Notes under the pieces: model-generated
What the model saw: only the letters and a program-made list of their open reading frames with translations
Told to the model about the DNA's origin: nothing
The model's database searches: none
Shown here: positions 57,656 through 64,000 of the stretch, piece after piece
Position numbering within the stretch: position 1 is the first letter of the stretch
Layout: every line of letters begins with the position of its first letter
Made by a program: the position numbers and the translations under genes
Source of the DNA: Lepiota brunneoincarnata
Lineage: Eukaryota > Basidiomycota > Agaricomycetes > Agaricales > Agaricaceae
DNA length: 64,000 nucleotides
Direction: 5' to 3'
Assembly (NCBI GenBank): GCA_023014365.1
Contig: JAEBUN010000076.1
Span: 1-64,000 of the forward strand

Positions 57656-57840
57656 CTCGTAGGTCACGATGACTCGCTCCTCGCTTGGTCACGTTGTCAT
57701 GACCTGCTCTTCTTCACTTTCTCACAGCCATTGTGACCCGCTCTCGTAGGTCACGATAGCTCACCTCGCTTGGTCACATTGACATGACCCGCTCTTCTAT
57801 TTGTCACAGCCATGGTGACCCACTCTCGTCTTTCGCTCAT
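57656..57840. repeat. ~82-87-bp tandem repeat, 2.2 copies
   Basis: CTCGTAGGTCACGAT starts units at 57656 and 57743, with a third partial unit at 57825. Each contains CGCTTGGTCAC, CATGACC(C/T)GCTCTTCT and TCACAGCCAT.GTGACCC, the last being palindromic. Confidence 0.8.
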
Positions 57841-58174
57841 GTCCACTCATCGCAATGGCCCCGATTTCGCCTTGACAACCTGTGTCCTCTGCGTGCTTTG
57901 GACTATCCAAGTACGCGAGGTTCAACTTGCTTGCATATGTGCATTTGGATTATCCAAGCACATTCTTTGCATCGCTCCAGCGTGGCATTCTTTTGTTGGT
58001 GTGGGGGTGGAGGAAAGTTGAGGGGTCCAGGGAGTGTGATAAGCAGCCCGACCTTTTTTTTTGGTACCTAATAAGCTACTGAAATACTGTCCGGTCTCGA
58101 TAGCGACTCTATAGCCTGCGAGCATGCGGAATGTCCAAGGTGTATTATTACTTATTCTACTTGGCGCCAACATA
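57841..58174. other. no gene recognised
   Basis: GC-rich sequence; the phrase TTGGA(C/T)TATCCAAG occurs twice (near 57898 and 57946). Probably the 3' side of the WD40 gene. Confidence 0.35.
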
Positions 58175-60018
58175 CTAAATGTTCCTCAGGGAATCCCAGA
58201 AATCTTTTACCCTTATAGCTGTCACCGGTACGATGTCTCCTGCATCTATCAAGTTTCCTGTGTCTATCAAGTCCTCGTTTTCTCTCTGAGGGTTGACACA
58301 GAACTTCCAAAGGTCCAGTACGTACTCCTGTAATAAGTTGCGCGGCAACATACTCAACACAAGTTGTACAACCAGGACCACTAACATGGTCCACAGGAGA
58401 TGCCCGAACACCATACTCGGGGCCACTATCGAATTCCTTGACATGTCGGGAGGATGGACGGTTGCCTTTTGTGCAGGGAGGTTAGCCATTCATACCTTTC
58501 TGGAGCAGCTATCTTTACCTCAGAACGCAGAGTCCAAATTTTCACAGAGTGCTCACGACCATCTTGCCCACCTGTCGCAACAAGACATGTATCTCCAACT
58601 TGTTGGACCTCCCGAGGTGGTTAGATAAAACCTTCAAAATTTGTGGGCAAAACGCACTGCAATAATTTGAACTATATGGCTGTCTATTTTCTAGTTGAGT
58701 GCCTCCATTTCTATCTGAACGTTTCGACTCACCACCACCATGCGGCAGTTCCTTTACCTCGCTCTCTTCTCTCGTCCTGAAAACCCGCGGCCTGCCATTA
58801 TCGCTGCCGGCGACGATAAACCGGTCGTCCAGTGCAAAGGATACCAGAACTGGTACGTTCCGGGCAATCGGGTAAGTGAATGATCTTATAGGTTGGCAAT
58901 TTGGGAATGAATAAATATCCACTCCGGTTTCCAGATTCGAAACTGCTAGTTGGTTTCCGTCGGAGGAAATCGCAGAGTGGCCGCTGGATATTGAAACTTC
59001 AGGGAATGAGATAAATCATGCTATCTTTCCCTGCTTACATTTGAGTAAGCAGCGTGATTGGTGCTGTCCCTTCCCAAGGATTCACATGGAAAAATCGGCT
59101 GTCTCGCATGTAAGTACTTAGCAAGTCGTTTTCCATGTTTGAGGCTTACACTTCATGTGATTCTAGATAAGAGATAGCAAGTTCTGATCCTGAATTAATA
59201 AATGTGAGTCCTCTTGGTATGTTGCCGTTTGCCGGTTCGGACGCGATTTCAACTAGTTGACCTGGTCGAAGTAAGAATAACGCTCTGAACCTGTGGTGTC
59301 GCGACCTGCCTTGATTGTTGATATCGTAAACCTTCACGCCGTCAGGGGAAGCAGACGCAAGCCGACGATGAACCATGTCAAAGGCCAGTTCTTCTACTCT
59401 CTCGTCATGCGCCTGTACATGAAAACTGATTTGATACGTCTGCAAAAAATTAACTTCTCATATCGTATCCCAGAGGCGTTTGAGCGTACCGATGAATCAG
59501 AGGGGGCTTTTCGGCAGAGGAAAACCTTTCCATCCGCGCAACCAAAAGCAAAACATGCAGGCCTATCCTCCCCATCTGAACATAACCACGTTGCAGCAGA
59601 GACAGGGCCATTGAAGAGAACTTTGAACGTCCGACATGCATACCCTTGCTCGACGTTCCAAACTGTAAGTGTTCCATCATCTGCTATAGATCACGGTTAA
59701 TCATAAATCAGCGGTTGGCTTGCATTACCCACCTCCACTTAACAATCTGGATCCGTCGGGGCTAAACTTCAGCACGTTGATGGGAAGGTGGTGGGCCTTC
59801 AGATTGTGTTTAAGCTGAATCTATAATCATATGAGACGTAGGCATGAGTTCGAGCCAACGCAATATACCTTGACACCTGCTGAAGGCATTGTAGGTTGTC
59901 TGGAGTAAAATTGGGGTGTTTGGAAGTTTGTTGCACTTGCTCCGCCGCCTTCACTTTCAACTTTTATATTGGTTTGATCTTTTGTATCTTTTTGTGCATA
60001 TCCTGTTGCTATAGCCAT
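58175..60018 (-). CDS. WD40-repeat protein with C-terminal transmembrane helix
   Basis: Minus-strand exons 60018-59869, 59820-59733, 59683-59490, 59439-59152, 59063-59039, 58996-58758 (or 58733), 58608-58519 and 58465-58175 join to about 454 residues. Introns 1-3 are 48-50 nt and hold phase. WD-type blades: HHLPINVLKFSPDGSRLLSG + ADDGTLTVWNVEQG; GCADGKVFLCR; HDERVEELAFDMVHRRLASA + PDGVKVYDI; SSGHSAISSDGNQLAVSNLE; LDDRFIVAGSDNGRPRVF; VATGGQDGREHSVKIW. After the propeller, SMVFGHLLWTMLVVLVVQLV is a clear membrane helix, so the protein is probably tail-anchored. The junction between the sixth and seventh exons is not settled: the GTAAAG donor is in phase, but GTGAGT further on keeps a family-like KELPHGG. 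WD40 propellers act as protein-binding platforms; the partner is unknown. Confidence 0.78.
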
Positions 60019-60739
60019 TGCGACAATATTTTTTGTATCTTTTGTTCGTGCCAGCGCCTCCTGTCAACTTAGGCGTGACCTATCAGGAATGACGCTCAAC
60101 CAAATTGGATTGTATATGAAAAGTATTTGTATCCTCGCAAATGTTTTTGTTTTCCGTTACGTTTTGTTGCACCCGTAATAGTTGTCCTCCCTTTATAAGT
60201 CATGTACCGCAGAAACCTGCCTTCATATTACCATGAATCCCTCTTGAACATACCGACGTCAATGCGAAACCTGCTCGCCACCCCGTCATCAACGCACCCT
60301 CCGTTCCCATTGCTCACCGCAAGTCGAAGAGCACGATGTTGGTTTGAGGGGTAGACGTCGAAGCTTATCTTCAAAGAGGTAAGTACACTTGGAACTTTTG
60401 GAACGTCACGTCTCATGGTTCGTTGATGCAGCCGCGAAGAATTAGGCAGACGTGGGGATTGGAGCCTTTCTCCGAGAAGGTGAATATATGTCTCATATCG
60501 CAGAATTTGACGCCTAATTACTTCGCCAGGCGGCAACACGAAAGTAATCCTACTGCTGCTTCTGCCGCTCATAGTGTGGGTCGCAGAATTTCTGCAATCA
60601 TCACCATAACTCACAATATACAGAGCTTGGTACGTTTTGGGCGCACGCTCAATTCATATCTCTGGCCAGGTGCCACAGGACATGATGTCGAAGTATGTCC
60701 CACCCCTCCCACAAATAACTCTTCTCTCATTTTCCTTAG
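60019..60739. other. divergent intergenic region, possible 5' exons
   Basis: Lies between the WD40 gene (minus) and the gene from 60740 (plus). Intron-like blocks (GTAAGTACAC... at 60380, GTACGTTTTGG... at 60630, GTATGTCCC...CTTAG at 60693-60739) suggest short upstream exons of the right-hand gene, but no full in-frame path from an ATG was found. Confidence 0.35.
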
Positions 60740-63127
60740 ATGGGTGTACTTTCCCACCAGAACGTGGATGAGCCTTCCTGCCCTAATGTAATCGCCCCAG
60801 AAGAGCCCTCCCGCCTGGATATAACCCCTTCAGTCAGACAACCGACTCTGGCTTCCGCTGAACACCCCACCCCCAACGAAGCTCCTTTAGCCAGATCCCC
60901 TATCCCGAGAGCCAGTCCCCTCCAAAATGTAACTCCCCCTGCCGAACCTACCACCCCGAACACAGCCAGATCCGTGATCCCAAATGCCTCTCTTCCCACT
61001 GAACATCCTCTCTTGGATGTCGTTCCCACCATTGAATCCCCCACCCCAAATGTCGCTCCCGCCATTAAATCCCCCACCCCAAATGCTGGCCCTTCGGCCA
61101 GATCCCCTATCCGGAATGCTGCTCCCTCCATCCAATCCCCTATCCAAACCACGGCTCCTCCAGCTGAATTCTCAATTACAGATGTAACTCCTTTGACTGG
61201 ATGCGCTACTCCGAGTGCAACTCCCTTACTAGATCCCCCCATCCCATCCACAAACACCTCTGTTAGACTCGCTGAGGCTAGCACGACCCATATCAATGAC
61301 AGCCAGCTGTCCCGTGAGTTGAATACTGCTGAAGGAAGAAGGGCTGGTTCCATACCGAGTGATGTAGGTTCTTGCGCATTCCAAGTTAAAAACATATTAA
61401 ATGGTCATTAGACGGACCTGAACAAAGATATTGATGATCCCATGGCTGGCCAGGTGCGACCGTCCGTCGAAACCTGGGTGAGTGGTATCCTATTACCTGG
61501 GGTTGGACCTTTGCTCACCTTGGCTTCAGCACCCTGTAGTATCAGAACTTTCTTCGCACCAACAGGATCTTGAGAGAGTGGTTTGTATATCTCTTTTCCC
61601 CAATACCCGCTCATTCAAACCCTTTGTTCTTTTAGTTTCAGCAAGGACTAGACGAGCTGAAGTTACAAGCAACACTGAATGCGGTGCGGAACCCCTCCTC
61701 CTCCCCTTGCCATTATGCTAACTGATCTGTCTAGGCACAACTCCAGGCAGCACTAATGGAGGCTATTGACAAACGTCTCAATAGGCTGCCCATGCAGGCA
61801 GCTGGAACCCCAGCTTCGAGCCCCAGCACCACCCTCTCACGCAACCACCAGCAAGCGGCCCAACCTCTAGATAATGCCATTGACAGTTATGACTCTGATG
61901 AGTCTATGGAAGAAGTTCAAGCTGAATGCCAGAAAGATGAGAAGAAATGCACACCTAGGAAACAAACCCCTAGTATAGCACTTGTGGTACGCTTGTTTAG
62001 TTCTCGTAAGTCAGGATGTATGCTCACATAACCAGCGACATCTGCGGGAATATTTCAAAAACAAGAACCTTTGGCACTCAGTGCCAGCTAATATACCTAC
62101 CCCTCCAGATGAGCAGAAAATCAGTCGCTATTATGAAACCAACAAAAATGGGCCTGAAGTTAATTCCCCTCGCTTCAACTGGAATCTACCGTTGACTCGA
62201 TTGAGGTGGAATAATGATATGTTGACCTTACTTGTGGATGAATACTGCACTCACCTCATTAATGACATTGAGCAGCTCAAGAAATTGACTGCTACCGAAG
62301 GAGCTAGGTGTCTATCAAGTCTCGAGGGTTCACGGTCCCGAATCTTAGGTTTACTTGAGCTACCACCCAGGGCGACTACACCTCAATGCATAAGGATTCG
62401 TATGGTTCGTATTCTCGAACGTACAAAGAAAGCATACCTGGATGCCCAGCCACCTCCCCCCCAAGCAACGGAATCTTGTACTGAAAAGGAGGCTCGTGTG
62501 GCTGCTGGGAGGATAATGAAAATGCGGCAGGGCCGTATGAACTCAAGAGAAGTGGAGTGCGTATCCTGGATGCTCCTTCCAGCTCAAATGTTGTAGATTA
62601 ACCCATATTCATCAGCTCTATAAGCATCGCCTTGGGATAATTGAAGATCGTTTTCACGAATGATCCGACTTTTTGGACCAGCATTCGTAATTTAGTCCAG
62701 AATCTCATGGATAAGGGCATGAGTGGGGATGAGACCGAAACAGAGCCCTATGGAGTACAGTTGAAGCGGGTGCGACATGTTGAACCGAATTGGTGTAATG
62801 CTCAGATCGCAGCTGTCCTGGCTTCTGTCGATAACACTGGCCAGTGCTAGTATCTCCAGGCGGGGCAACAGACACCTGGAACGCATCTTAGCCTCAACAA
62901 CTATCAACAATCCTCCCAATCATATGACCACAGGTGTTCCAAAACATCTTCCTGCCAACTACTATGATGCGACTTGGCGAAAAGCGTTGTCACGGCACAG
63001 TGGATCGGCATGGAATCCCGACCTGATTCCCCACTCCCTCAAGTTTCACGAACCAATGTGGTGCCCTGACTTTGCCCCTGGCGAAACACCACATGATGGA
63101 ATTGTATTGGTATCATCGACGATTAAG
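60740..63127 (+). pseudogene. multi-exon hypothetical protein of a probably expanded family, decaying
   Basis: In-frame exons: 60740-61363, 61412-61477, 61530-61580, 61636-61683, 61735-61986, 62036-62556 and 62597 onward, with introns of 40-55 nt. Exon 1 is Pro-rich with a degenerate repeat of SPTPN.AP type. 61636-61800 reads as a helix (FQQGLDELKLQATLNAAQLQ). The main part has LRWNNDMLTLLVDEYCTHLI. The frame stops at TGA 62661; shifting one base restores NDPTFWTSIRNLVQNLMDKG and SGDETETEP, and a second shift near 62850 restores HLPANYYDATWRKALSRHSG, ending at a GTATGT donor at 63128. That segment order is reminiscent of large paralogous families in agaricomycetes; function unknown. The two frameshifts argue for a pseudogene unless they are sequence errors. 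Confidence 0.6.
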
Positions 63128-63399
63128 GTATGTATCTGTTTGGGCCCTTAAGGCCTCTATCTGTTCCTGTCTGCAATTACGTAGTATACTATGTATGAAC
63201 TTCTTTGTTGCCCAGTTATTCTCGTAGTGGTTTAGGACCGGGAACTTTTTAGTGATCTTCATGCGCATTATTGACGTATATGTACAGATATTGGTTGTGT
63301 CCATACCATTTGACAGACCTCTTCCACCTTTTTGGGATCCTGCTCCGTGAATGGCTTGCAGTTGTTTAGGTGACGCCCCACAATTTCTCTAACAAATTT

Positions 63400-63684
63400 C
63401 TATTTGCTTGTCAAGAACAGTGTAAAATCATTATGTGTGGAACACACCTGTACTTCTTTGTATGTACTCTGCTCCCATCCAAGTACTGTAAATAATGTGT
63501 AACCACCTCGAGCAAGTCGCCCCAGCTCTCCGCGTGGTTCCGGGATAACTTCGTCAATCACTCGTGCAGTCTGCGCTATGGCCTCGGGGCCCGTCTTCCA
63601 GCAGGTTCGAAGAGTTGAATGAAGATTAGGAGAGTCGCTATTTAGGGTGTACACGGTCCTTAAGGCATGTGCCGACATACTCAT
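63400..63684 (-). CDS. hypothetical protein, 94 residues
   Basis: Minus ORF with normal codon use (TARVIDEVIPEPRGELGRLA, GGYTLFTVLGWEQST). The ATG at 63684 is the first of several. A donor-like GTACATAC lies inside, so it may be spliced. No domain recognised; it could be a short gene or part of the 3' end of the preceding family gene on the other strand. Confidence 0.35.
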   Translation of the reverse strand: MSMSAHALRTVYTLNSDSPNLHSTLRTCWKTGPEAIAQTARVIDEVIPEPRGELGRLARGGYTLFTVLGWEQSTYKEVQVCSTHNDFTLFLTSK

Positions 63685-63929
63685 GGAGATGCGATGCCCG
63701 CTGCTAATACTGGTTTATAAGCTGAAAATACAAGCACTTTGGTTGTGACGTACCATATTGTTCTCAATAAGGGGGTTTATTGTGAAATACAAGGTCTTTA
63801 TTGAACGTGCCCCAAGTATTTTTTACTTCTACTTACGGAATAAAGACCTAACATTCATATATTCCAGCACGCTTGGTCGTATCCCGGAATCCACATCCAA
63901 ATTAACCAATACCCCACTCGGAAACTAGC

Positions 63930-64000
63930 ATGGGACGAAAACGAGTGTCTCCCAACACCCCTCCCCCATCGGATAGTATTCACGATGGCTTATCCCGCCT
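63930..64000 (+). CDS. 5' end of a gene cut by the window edge
   Basis: From ATG 63930 the frame MGRKRVSPNTPPPSDSIHDG stays open to the end of the window. The basic/Pro-rich start suggests a nuclear protein, but only 23 codons are visible. Confidence 0.35.
   Translation, partial: MGRKRVSPNTPPPSDSIHDGLSR

Noticed and set aside
60736..61395. 219-codon minus ORF rich in Gly/Val opposite the Pro-rich exon
   Set aside because: The plus strand has several phase-matched introns joining this exon to downstream coding exons; the minus ORF is a mirror of Pro-rich codons.

Overview
The window looks like nuclear DNA of a filamentous fungus, most likely an agaricomycete basidiomycete. The evidence is introns of about 40-90 nt with GT-AG ends and CTAAC-like branch sites, F-box, WD40 and SAP-type host genes with C-ending codons, Tc1/mariner (DD34E) transposons, many LTR retroelement scars, and strong CpG loss in the repeat-rich part. 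No ribosomal RNA, CRISPR or prokaryotic operon features were seen.

Layout. (1) 1-2,320: a compact non-autonomous LTR retroelement (352-2320) with intact 339-bp LTRs, a GTTTG target duplication and one open reading frame for a KH-domain RNA-binding protein. (2) 2,321-39,720: an AT-rich, CpG-poor graveyard. It holds solo LTRs of at least two families (3637-3947, 23249-23769, 26476-26996, 31653-31981, all with 5-bp duplications), a rearranged LTR element (5989-7403) inserted in a decaying gene, a 47-bp minisatellite, large inverted repeats, and a decayed SNF2-family helicase gene on the minus strand split by two Tc1 elements and a small inverted-repeat element. (3) 39,781-49,457: a four-unit macrosatellite (units of about 2.3-2.8 kb, the last truncated). 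Each unit joins a CpG-containing block of about six ~147-bp subrepeats, an array of ~105-bp hairpin-bearing repeats, and a third repeat class. (4) 49,458-64,000: a normal-CpG gene-bearing segment with an OPT-transporter-like remnant, a SAP-like gene whose last intron holds an intact Tc1 element, an F-box gene, a WD40/transmembrane gene, a decaying member of what looks like an expanded family, and partial genes at the right edge.

The host genes do not form a pathway. The window is best read as a boundary between a methylated, mutating repeat compartment and a gene compartment. The points most worth a second look are the KH-domain retroelement with a self-complementary primer site, the hierarchical macrosatellite with covarying double hairpins at unit boundaries, and the Tc1 insertion four bases upstream of a splice acceptor.
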